Source: an uncultured Altererythrobacter sp. (GTDB lineage Bacteria; Pseudomonadota; Alphaproteobacteria; Sphingomonadales; Sphingomonadaceae). Taken from it: DNA of 8,355 nucleotides. Of the stretch, positions 1 to 6,128 are shown piece by piece (within the stretch, counting starts at the first letter, position 1; each line of letters begins with the position of its first letter). Under the pieces are notes generated by a model. It ran no database searches and was not told where the DNA came from. It was given only the letters and a program-made list of their open reading frames with translations. The stretch covers positions 1-8,355 of the forward strand of contig CAMPIA010000045.1 in the NCBI GenBank assembly GCA_946886175.1, written 5' to 3'. Made by a program: the position numbers and the translations under genes.

Positions 1-27
1 GAGGAGGCGGGAGAGTTGCTCGGTCAT
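1..27 (-). CDS. mazG: N terminus of a gene cut by the window edge, possibly MazG nucleoside triphosphate pyrophosphohydrolase
   Basis: An ATG at 27-25 on the minus strand opens a frame encoding MTEQLSRLL before the window ends. Nine residues cannot prove identity. The string resembles the usual MazG N terminus, which in alphaproteobacteria often reads M-T-x-Q-L/I-x-R-L-L ahead of a region rich in Arg, Asp and Pro. MazG hydrolyses (d)NTPs to monophosphates, cleaning the nucleotide pool. No Shine-Dalgarno sequence precedes the ATG; the upstream bases are very AT-rich and include a palindrome, so translation from a leaderless or near-leaderless transcript is possible. The gene is separated from the upstream small membrane protein gene by 50 bases, unlike the overlapping genes before it, so it may have its own promoter. 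The start call is more secure than the product name. Confidence 0.5.
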
Positions 28-36
28 ATTGGAATG

Positions 37-50
37 ATAATATATATTAT
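37..50. promoter_or_regulatory. Perfect 14-bp AT-only palindrome upstream of the partial mazG-like gene
   Basis: ATAATATATATTAT at these positions is its own reverse complement. It contains no G or C in a region that is otherwise strongly GC-rich, and its right boundary on the minus strand lies about ten bases before the ATG at 27. The same stretch on the minus strand contains -10-like hexamers; TATCAT at 39-34 would put a transcript start close to the ATG. It could be the melting region of a promoter, a dimeric repressor site overlapping that promoter, or both. No GC-rich stem followed by a T-run is present, so it does not look like an intrinsic terminator. The protein that might bind it is unknown. 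Confidence 0.4.
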
Positions 51-77
51 GTAAAGTAGCAGGTGGGACGAGGCGCC

Positions 78-248
78 CTATCCGCCGAGATATGCGAAAG
101 CCAGCGCCACGCCGCTGAAGATAGCAAACCATATCAGCGCGATGCGGACGCTCTGCTTCCAGTTCATCCGGAACGACGCGAGCGCAGAGATCGCGAGCAC
201 CAGCCAACCGATCGTGGCGACGATCTGGACCACCGCAAGCTCGTTCAC
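78..248 (-). CDS. Small two-helix membrane protein, unnamed
   Basis: This 56-residue protein starts at GTG 248-246, overlapping the TGA of the upstream hydrolase gene (GTGA, four bases). A GGAG at 260-257 lies eight bases before the start and supports it over longer in-frame starts, which run into the hydrolase gene and give an Arg-rich, implausible N terminus. Residues about 5-25 and 36-54 are strongly hydrophobic and look like two membrane helices. The connecting loop carries Arg27, Lys31 and Arg35, so by the positive-inside rule the loop should be cytoplasmic with both ends in the periplasm. I do not recognise a named family and assign no function. Translational coupling suggests co-expression with the hydrolase. 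Confidence 0.75.
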   Translation of the reverse strand: MNELAVVQIVATIGWLVLAISALASFRMNWKQSVRIALIWFAIFSGVALAFAYLGG

Positions 249-1012
249 AAGGCGATCTCCATTCCGTCGTAACCGACCGAGACGCCGCTCGGCACTTCGG
301 CCGACAGCGCGGCGTAGTCCATCGACTTGTCGAGATGCGTCAGCACCGTGCGGCGCGCCTTGCACCGCTGCGCGAGTTCGAGCGCCATGGCCAGGTGCGC
401 ATGGGTCGGATGCGGCTCGCGCCGCAGGCAATCGGTGACGAGCACATCGACACCGGCGCACAAGTCGACCGTTTCGTCACGAATTTCACTGAAGTCCGTT
501 ACATAAGCAACGGATTTCCCGTCGCTTTCGAAGCGAAAACCGGTCGTTTTCGTGGGCCCGTGCGGCATTTCGCACCATGCGACAGAAAACCCGGCGCAAA
601 GCCGCAATCGGTCGAGCGCCTCGAGCGCCACGATCGTGGGATAGCCGTACTGCCCGGCGAAGACATAGTCGAACCGCCGTCGTAGCCGCTCTACCGTGAC
701 AGCAGAGCCGTACCCGGGAATCGGGCCTCCGCGCCCGTATCGCAGCACGCGCAAGTCATCGATTCCGTGGCAGTGGTCGGCGTGGTCGTGCGTCCAGAAC
801 ACCGCGTCGATCGCGTCGATCCGATTTGCGAGCAGCTGCTGACGCAAGTCGGTCGAGGTATCGACCAGAATCCGCCGGCCCGCGTCGCTTTCGAGCAGAA
901 TCGAGACGCGCGTGCGCCGGTTCCTGGGCTCGTTCGGATCGCAATCCCCCCACTCGTCGCCGATCCGCGGAACCCCGGTCGAGGTTCCCGAACCGAGCAC
1001 TACGCACTTCAT
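245..1012 (-). CDS. Metallo-beta-lactamase-fold hydrolase, PhnP-like phosphodiesterase family
   Basis: The 255-residue product has the binuclear metal motif of the MBL fold, THDHADH, giving His75, His77, Asp79 and His80. Further likely ligands are His151 (PHG), Asp173 (VTDF) and His226 (LTHLD); His204 or His206 fits the catalytic His of PhnP. The N terminus (VLGSGTSTGVP) and length match the PhnP/COG1235 group, whose characterised member cleaves ribosyl 1,2-cyclic phosphates. The Cys cluster that binds a structural zinc in E. coli PhnP is reduced to Cys24, and no phosphonate genes lie nearby, so the substrate is probably different and is unknown. The start is ATG 1012-1010, overlapping the tatD stop by four bases (ATGA). 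No signal peptide is seen, so the protein should be cytoplasmic. Confidence 0.88.
   Translation of the reverse strand: MKCVVLGSGTSTGVPRIGDEWGDCDPNEPRNRRTRVSILLESDAGRRILVDTSTDLRQQLLANRIDAIDAVFWTHDHADHCHGIDDLRVLRYGRGGPIPGYGSAVTVERLRRRFDYVFAGQYGYPTIVALEALDRLRLCAGFSVAWCEMPHGPTKTTGFRFESDGKSVAYVTDFSEIRDETVDLCAGVDVLVTDCLRREPHPTHAHLAMALELAQRCKARRTVLTHLDKSMDYAALSAEVPSGVSVGYDGMEIAL
257..260 (-). promoter_or_regulatory. Ribosome binding site for the small membrane protein
   Basis: The minus strand reads GGAG here, eight bases before the GTG at 248. It lies inside the last codons of the hydrolase gene and decides the start of the 56-residue frame. Confidence 0.6.
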
Positions 1013-1785
1013 GCGGCGGCTTTCGCGAACAGGCGGTGGAAGTTGTTCGTCGTCGTCTCGGCGAGCTGCTCGAACGGCTCGCCGCGCAGGTCGGCCAGGA
1101 ACTGGGCGGTGTTGCGCACGAAGGCGGGCTCGCACGGCTTGCCCCGATGCGGCACCGGCGCAAGAAACGGGCTGTCGGTTTCGACGAGCAAGCGGTCCGC
1201 AGGAAGTTTCTTAGCGATTTCCTGGAGTTCGGCGGCATTCTTGAAAGTGACGATCCCCGAGATCGAGATCGACATGCCCAGATCGAGCACTTTGCGCGCG
1301 AACCCGGCCGAAGCGGTGAAGCAATGGATCAGCGCCGGGAAGGCGCCCTGCTCCATCTCGTCGGCGAGGATCGCGGCGGTGTCGTCGTCGGCATCGCGGG
1401 TATGGATGATCACCGGCAGCCCGGTCTCGCGCGCGACGCCGATGTGCATCCGGAACAGCGCCTGCTGCACGTTGCGGTCGGACTTGTCGTAGTAGTAATC
1501 GAGCCCGGTCTCGCCGATCCCGATCACGCGTGCGTTGTCGGTCGCGGCGCGCAGTTCGGCGACACCGAGATCCTCGTGCGCGTCGGCCTCGTGCGGATGA
1601 ATCCCGACGCTGGCCCAGACGTCGCTTTCGCGCTGCGCGGTGCCGACCACCCGCTCCCACTCGCTGCGCCGGGTCGAGATGTTGAGAAAGCCCTGCACCC
1701 CCGCGGCGCGCGCGTTCGCGAGAACCTCGCCTTGACGGTCGGCGAGGCCTTCGTATTCGAGGTGACAGTGGCTGTCGATCAGCAT
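1009..1785 (-). CDS. tatD: TatD-family metal-dependent hydrolase (deoxyribonuclease)
   Basis: This 258-residue TIM-barrel protein carries the TatD metal ligands in order: DSHCHL near the N terminus (His6, His8), GETGLD (Glu92), IIHTRDA (His128), LIHCF (His154) and VETDSPF (Asp204), plus GIHPH at 61-65. Length and spacing match the YcfH/TatD group, which act as metal-dependent DNases (3' to 5' exonuclease for E. coli TatD). The ATG at 1785-1783 shares one base with the metG stop in a TGATG junction, the sign of termination-reinitiation. Longer in-frame starts lie inside metG and give unrelated sequence. E. coli ycfH likewise follows holB, so the position supports the family call. A role in DNA repair or turnover is inferred from relatives; the true substrate is not shown. 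Confidence 0.94.
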   Translation of the reverse strand: MLIDSHCHLEYEGLADRQGEVLANARAAGVQGFLNISTRRSEWERVVGTAQRESDVWASVGIHPHEADAHEDLGVAELRAATDNARVIGIGETGLDYYYDKSDRNVQQALFRMHIGVARETGLPVIIHTRDADDDTAAILADEMEQGAFPALIHCFTASAGFARKVLDLGMSISISGIVTFKNAAELQEIAKKLPADRLLVETDSPFLAPVPHRGKPCEPAFVRNTAQFLADLRGEPFEQLAETTTNNFHRLFAKAAA

Positions 1786-3344
1786 CAGGCGGCCCCGGCC
1801 TCCGGCAGTTCCAGGCGAGGGAACACACCGGCCGGTTGGCCGAGCGCGAACCCGCTCTCGACCAGCGCTTCGAACCAGTCGGCGTTCCCGATCGCCGCGT
1901 AGTCGCGCGCGTTTGCGGCAATGCCCATCTGGTCGAGCAGCGCATCGGCCGCCGTCGGCACCACCGGCCGCACGGCGATGGCGAGATCGTGAACGCAGCG
2001 GAACACTGTCATCAACACCGCTTCCATCCGCGCCGTATCGGTCTTGCGCAGCGTCCACGGCGCCTGCTCATCGACATACTGGTTGCACGCGAACACCGCG
2101 CGCATCCACGCGTCGAGCCCGACCGAGAAGTTGAGCTTTTCGAACTCGCGCGGCAGCTCCTCGGCGCACGCGGCGCGTACCGTCGCCATCAGCGTTTCAT
2201 CGGCGGTGTCGTGACCGCAAGCGACAAGTTTGCCGTTCATATTCTTGAAGATCATCGACAATGTGCGCTGCGCCAGATTGCCGAAGCTGTTCGCCAGCTC
2301 GGCGTTCGCACGCGTCACGATGGCTTCGGGCGAATAGCTGCCGTCCTGTCCGAAGGCTATTTCGCGCAGGAAGAAATAGCGCAGCGGATCGACCCCGAAG
2401 CGCTCGGCCAGTGCCATCGGATCGGTCACGTTGCCGATCGACTTCGATTCCTTCTGCCCCCGGTTGAGCAGGAAGCCGTGGCCGAACACCTGCCGGGGCA
2501 GCGGCAGGCCCGCGCTCATCAGGAAGGCGGGCCAGTACACGGTGTGGAAGCGGACGATGTCCTTGCCGATCAGGTGCAGGCTCGCGGGCCAGAACGTGCG
2601 CCACAGTTCGGTGTCGTCGGGGTAGCCGAGCCCGGTGAGGTAGTTGGTCAGCGCATCGACCCAGACGTACATAACATGGCCGTCGTTGCCCGGCACCGGC
2701 ACGCCCCAATCGAAGCTCGTGCGGCTGACCGACAGGTCGTTGAGCCCGCCCGAGACGAACGCCAGCATCTCGTTGCTGCGGCTCTCGGGCTCGCAGAAAC
2801 CCGGGGTGCGCAGCAGTTCGAGCAGCGGCTCCTGGTACTTCGAAAGGCGGAAGAACCAGCTTTCCTCGATCGTCCACTCGACCGGCGTGCCCTGCGGCGA
2901 GAGCTTCTCGTCCCCCTCGCCCGCGATCAGCTCCTTCTCGTCGTAGTAGGCCTCGTCGCGGACCGAGTACCAGCCTTCGTAGCGATCGAGATAGAGGTCG
3001 CCGTTCGCCTCCATCGCGCGCCAGATCGCCTGGCTGGCGCGGTGATGATCGGCCTCGACGGTGCGGATGTAGCGGTCGTACGAAACATTCAGAGCGTCGG
3101 CCATCGCCTTGAAGTAACCGGACATTTCGTCCGCCAGCTCGCGTGCGGTGCGGCCCTGCTCGGCGGCCTTGCGCGCCATCTTCAGCCCGTGCTCGTCGGT
3201 CCCGGTCTGGAACCGCACCTCGCGCCCCATGGCCCGTTGGAAGCGGGCGATCACATCCGCCGCGACCGCCTCGTAGGCATGGCCGATATGCGGGCGACCG
3301 TTGGGATAGTTGATCGCGGTGGTGATATAGAAGGGTTCAGGCAT
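1785..3344 (-). CDS. metG: Methionine--tRNA ligase
   Basis: MetRS charges tRNA-Met with methionine using ATP. The 519-residue protein shows a class I catalytic core: YITTAINYPNGRPHIGHAYE at 6-25 with the HIGH signature at 19-22, TGTDEHG at 48-53, and WVDALTNYL from 228. The second signature reads KESKS (298-302) rather than KMSKS; the key Lys301 is kept. The four-Cys zinc knuckle in the connective peptide is absent, as is the C-terminal EMAP-like tRNA-binding domain found in E. coli MetG, so this is the short, zinc-free form. The anticodon-binding helical domain spans about 350-510 (NSFGNLAQR at 352-360). The start ATG 3344 overlaps the holB stop by eight bases, and no clear Shine-Dalgarno is visible, which suggests coupling to holB translation. 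Confidence 0.97.
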   Translation of the reverse strand: MPEPFYITTAINYPNGRPHIGHAYEAVAADVIARFQRAMGREVRFQTGTDEHGLKMARKAAEQGRTARELADEMSGYFKAMADALNVSYDRYIRTVEADHHRASQAIWRAMEANGDLYLDRYEGWYSVRDEAYYDEKELIAGEGDEKLSPQGTPVEWTIEESWFFRLSKYQEPLLELLRTPGFCEPESRSNEMLAFVSGGLNDLSVSRTSFDWGVPVPGNDGHVMYVWVDALTNYLTGLGYPDDTELWRTFWPASLHLIGKDIVRFHTVYWPAFLMSAGLPLPRQVFGHGFLLNRGQKESKSIGNVTDPMALAERFGVDPLRYFFLREIAFGQDGSYSPEAIVTRANAELANSFGNLAQRTLSMIFKNMNGKLVACGHDTADETLMATVRAACAEELPREFEKLNFSVGLDAWMRAVFACNQYVDEQAPWTLRKTDTARMEAVLMTVFRCVHDLAIAVRPVVPTAADALLDQMGIAANARDYAAIGNADWFEALVESGFALGQPAGVFPRLELPEAGAA

Positions 3345-4299
3345 CGGCGCGTGCGCTAGCGGGCGCGGCGGAGGCGAGCAAGGTGCCGATCTCCATCACC
3401 AGCAGCCCGGCGTCGAAGTTGTAGGTCGGCGCCTGCCCGGCGAGGCGCACGAGATCGGCGTGGGCATCGACCAGGCGCGGCCAGTCGCGCCGCCCCTCCC
3501 CCGTCATCTCGTTGGCAAGCACCGAGCGCGCGAGATCGAGGATCGCTGCGATCCGCTCGCGGTCGGGCCGCGCGCCGACCGCGTCCGCCAGCTTGCCGCG
3601 CAGTTCGAAGCTCTCGTCGCCGTGATGCACGATCCGCGCCATCAGCGCGTCGAGCGGGGCGAGGTCGCGTTCGACGAAGTCGAGCGCCGTCCCCGGCGAC
3701 CCGCTCGCCGCGCGCACCGCTGCCTCGCGCGTCTTCGCATCCGCATCGGGCGCCTGCGCCGCGAGCCAGCGCGCCAGATCGGCATCGTCGAGCGTGGGGA
3801 AGCGCAGCACGCGGCAGCGCGATCGGATCGTCGGCAGCAATTTCGCCGGGCGATGCGCGACGAGCAGGAAGAACGTGCCGGCGGGCGGCTCCTCCAGGCT
3901 CTTGAGCAACGCGTTCGAAGCGCCCTTCTCCAGATCGTCCGCCGGGTCGACGATCACCGCGCGGCGCGAGCCGAGCGTCGGGCGCGTGTTCAGCCGCTGC
4001 TGCATCGAACGGATCTGCCCGACGGTGATGTTGCGCTTGACCTCGTACGGCTTGCCGTCCTCGCGCTTACGCTCCTCCTTGTCGTCCTTGGGCAGGTGCG
4101 TGAGGACATGGATGTCGGGGTGCTGCCCCCTGGGCTGCGGCACCCCCGGTTCGGCGCAGAGCTCGCGCGCCGCCGCCTCGGCGAAGCTCATCTTGCCAAG
4201 CCCGCGCTTGCCCGCGAGCAGCCAAGCGTGGTGCATGCGCTCGCCGCCCAGCGCGTCGCGCCATTCACGCCACGGGTCGTCATGGCCGAGCATGGTCAT
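3337..4299 (-). CDS. holB: DNA polymerase III subunit delta prime
   Basis: This is the delta prime subunit of the clamp loader, which with delta and tau/gamma opens and loads the beta clamp. The 320-residue protein has a P-loop-like GKRGLGKMS at 30-38, the box around NALLKSLEEPP (129-139), and the SRC motif at 160-162 that marks clamp-loader subunits of this type. The zinc module of classical delta prime, normally four Cys between the P-loop and strand 3, is reduced to Cys48. That region is followed by a very charged segment at 71-90. The start ATG 4299 overlaps the tmk stop (ATGA), with GAGG at 4310-4307 seven bases upstream. An ATG two codons later is possible. Longer frames run into tmk and are Arg-rich shadow sequence. 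Confidence 0.93.
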   Translation of the reverse strand: MTMLGHDDPWREWRDALGGERMHHAWLLAGKRGLGKMSFAEAAARELCAEPGVPQPRGQHPDIHVLTHLPKDDKEERKREDGKPYEVKRNITVGQIRSMQQRLNTRPTLGSRRAVIVDPADDLEKGASNALLKSLEEPPAGTFFLLVAHRPAKLLPTIRSRCRVLRFPTLDDADLARWLAAQAPDADAKTREAAVRAASGSPGTALDFVERDLAPLDALMARIVHHGDESFELRGKLADAVGARPDRERIAAILDLARSVLANEMTGEGRRDWPRLVDAHADLVRLAGQAPTYNFDAGLLVMEIGTLLASAAPASARADA

Positions 4300-4937
4300 G
4301 CGCCGGCCTCGCGCAATAAGGGCGCGATCGCATCGACGACGCGCGCGTGGACCGCCTCCTGCGCGTCGTCGCCGTCGATCACCGAGAAGGCGGCCGGATC
4401 GGCGGCGGCGAATTGGCGGAAGGCCTCGGCCACGCGCGCGTGGTAGCCGGCATCGCGTCCGCCGATCGCGTCCGAACCGCCTGCATCGCGGGTGGCGAGC
4501 CGCGCGGCGGCGACCTTGGGAGGAACCTCGATCAGCAAGGTGACGTCGGGTCGCAGCCCGCCGCTCCCGATCGCGTGGAGCGCGCGCACCGCCTCGTCGT
4601 CGACGCCCCCCGCCCCGCCCTGATAGGCTCGGCTCGAATCGACGAAGCGGTCGCACACGATCCAGCGCCCCGCCTCGAGTGCGGGACGGATGCGCCGCGC
4701 GACATGGTCCGCACGGGCGGCCGCGAAGAGCAGTGCCTCGGCGGGCGCCCCCCACCCCTCCCCCGGGGGATCGAGCAGCAAAGCGCGGATCGCCTCCGCG
4801 CCCGGGGTTCCGCCGGGTTCGCGGGTCAGCTCGGCCTCGATCCCTCGCGCGGCGAGCGCCTCGGCAAGCAGCCGCGCCTGGGTCGACTTGCCGGTGCCCT
4901 CGCCGCCCTCGAACGCGATAAAGCGGCCGCGCGTCAT
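4296..4937 (-). CDS. tmk: Thymidylate kinase
   Basis: Tmk phosphorylates dTMP to dTDP with ATP in the dTTP pathway. The 213-residue protein opens with FIAFEGGEGTGKST, a P-loop at 11-19, followed by TREPGGTPGAE (38-48), the dTMP-site motif DRFVDSSRAYQG (96-107) and an Arg-containing LID at about 150-168. The P-loop lacks a basic residue at the variable position while the LID carries Arg150 and Arg161, as in the E. coli type of the enzyme. Length is usual for the family. The ATG at 4937 overlaps the carboxypeptidase stop by four bases (ATGA), and its own stop overlaps the holB start in the same way. Tmk directly before holB is also the E. coli order. Confidence 0.96.
   Translation of the reverse strand: MTRGRFIAFEGGEGTGKSTQARLLAEALAARGIEAELTREPGGTPGAEAIRALLLDPPGEGWGAPAEALLFAAARADHVARRIRPALEAGRWIVCDRFVDSSRAYQGGAGGVDDEAVRALHAIGSGGLRPDVTLLIEVPPKVAAARLATRDAGGSDAIGGRDAGYHARVAEAFRQFAAADPAAFSVIDGDDAQEAVHARVVDAIAPLLREAGA
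4307..4310 (-). promoter_or_regulatory. Ribosome binding site for holB
   Basis: The minus strand reads GAGG seven bases before the ATG at 4299, inside the 3' end of tmk. It favours the start that makes the four-base ATGA overlap. Confidence 0.5.
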
Positions 4938-6094
4938 CGGAACAGGCCTACCACGCCGTTCTTGAGCCTTTGCCAGTCGTTCGCCCTGGCCACCGCCTCG
5001 CCCGCGAGCAACGGCACGCGCGAAGGCGGCGCGCCATCGACCGCGATCTCCAGCTCGGCGACGGGTTCTCCTTCCTCGAGCGGGGCTTCGAGCGGGCCGT
5101 CGTAGCGAATGGTGAGCTTGGGCCGCGCGCTGGAGCCTTGCGGCAGCGTGGCGGCGATCGGGGCGGCGGCGACGAGCGGCACGGTGCCGCGCGCCCCTTC
5201 CTGCACCAGCGCTTCACCGACATAGCCGCCGCGCGGGTAGAGCTTGCGGCTGTCGAAGGCGTCGAAACCCCACTCGATCATCGCGATCGAGGCGCGGTTG
5301 CGATCGCGCGGCGTGGGCGCGGTCGCGGCCACCATTACCAGCCGCCGCCCGTCGCGCTCGGCGCTGCCGAGGAAGCCGTAGCCGGCCTGGTTGGTGAAGC
5401 CGGTCTTGATCCCGTCCGCGCCTTCGACCTCGCCGGTGATCGGATCGTGGTTCGCCTGCGCGATTCCGCGATATTCCATGCCCTCGCGCCCGAAGTAGAA
5501 ATCGTAGAGCTGCGGGTGGCGCGTGATCATCTCGCGCGCGAGGATGGCCAGGTCGGCGGCGGTGGTGAAGGTGCGTCCCTCGTCCATCCATCCGTTGGGC
5601 GTGCCGAAGTGGCTGTCGTTCATGCCGATCTCGCGCGCCTTGGCGTTCATCAGCGAGACCCAGTTGTCGACCGAACCGGCCGCGCCTTCGGCGAGTACGA
5701 TCGAGGCGTCGTTGGCGGAGACGCTCGTGATCCCGAGCAGGAGCGTTTCCACCGTCACCGGCCCGCTCCTGTCGAGGAACATGCGCGAGCCCTTGCCGTG
5801 CCATTCGCGATAGGCCTGCTCGCTCATCGTGTACGAGGCCCCGGGCGACAGCTTGCCCGCGTCGATCAGTTCGAAGGCGACGAAGGCGGTCATCACCTTG
5901 GTGATCGAAGCCGGCATGAAGCGCCGGTCGGCCTCGCGCGCGAACAGCGTCTGGCCCGACGACAGGTCGACCAGCAGCGCGATGGGCGCACCGGGGAAAG
6001 CCTCGATCTCCTCGCGAGGCGGGTTCACCCCGCCCGCCGCGCCGGCGAGCGCCAGCGCGGGAAGGATCGGCAGATAACGAAGAAAACCGGTCAA
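4934..6094 (-). CDS. dacC: D-alanyl-D-alanine carboxypeptidase, PBP5 type (S11 family)
   Basis: This periplasmic serine carboxypeptidase should remove the terminal D-Ala from peptidoglycan pentapeptides. All three catalytic motifs are present: SxxK at Ser63-Lys66 (ASITKV), SxN at Ser126-Asn128 (SVSAND) and KTG at 230-232 (DGIKTGFTN). A PBP5 C-terminal beta domain covers about 285-370, and the tail DWQRLKNGVVGLFR could be an amphipathic membrane anchor. The best start is TTG 6094-6092, giving 386 residues with a signal peptide (LRYLPILPALALAGAAGG); GGGAG lies five bases upstream. The nearest in-frame ATGs are deep inside the upstream gene or past the signal peptide. The gene begins 34 bases after the RlpA-like stop. 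The choice of symbol between dacA and dacC is arbitrary. Confidence 0.94.
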   Translation of the reverse strand: MTGFLRYLPILPALALAGAAGGVNPPREEIEAFPGAPIALLVDLSSGQTLFAREADRRFMPASITKVMTAFVAFELIDAGKLSPGASYTMSEQAYREWHGKGSRMFLDRSGPVTVETLLLGITSVSANDASIVLAEGAAGSVDNWVSLMNAKAREIGMNDSHFGTPNGWMDEGRTFTTAADLAILAREMITRHPQLYDFYFGREGMEYRGIAQANHDPITGEVEGADGIKTGFTNQAGYGFLGSAERDGRRLVMVAATAPTPRDRNRASIAMIEWGFDAFDSRKLYPRGGYVGEALVQEGARGTVPLVAAAPIAATLPQGSSARPKLTIRYDGPLEAPLEEGEPVAELEIAVDGAPPSRVPLLAGEAVARANDWQRLKNGVVGLFR

Positions 6095-6099
6095 TTGCG

Positions 6100-6104
6100 C
6101 TCCC
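6100..6104 (-). promoter_or_regulatory. Ribosome binding site supporting a TTG start of the carboxypeptidase
   Basis: The minus strand reads GGGAG, then five bases, then TTG at 6094. This is the only start with both a good binding site and a complete signal peptide in frame. Confidence 0.6.
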
Positions 6105-6128
6105 GTCGCCGGGTGCAAGGCCGGCGGA

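Noticed and set aside
28..77. Transcription terminator between the small membrane protein gene and the mazG-like gene
   Set aside because: The only palindrome is pure A/T with no loop and no GC-rich stem or T-run, so it does not fit an intrinsic terminator.
205..215. Possible small regulatory RNA or riboswitch in the short gaps of the gene train
   Set aside because: The gaps inside the train are at most about 50 bases, and no conserved RNA fold or anti-terminator pattern could be recognised.
826..1902. Plus-strand open frame of 358 codons across tatD and the hydrolase
   Set aside because: It is antisense to two motif-complete enzymes and shows no domain or plausible start context.
1836..3359. 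Open frame of 507 codons on the plus strand, antisense to metG
   Set aside because: It mirrors metG, which has full family motifs. Its translation is rich in Arg, Ala, Val and Asp without domains, the usual antisense artefact of GC-rich genes.
4300..4755. Extended N terminus for the holB frame
   Set aside because: The extension lies inside tmk and is Arg/Gly-rich. The ATG at 4299 with GAGG upstream and an ATGA junction is the natural start.
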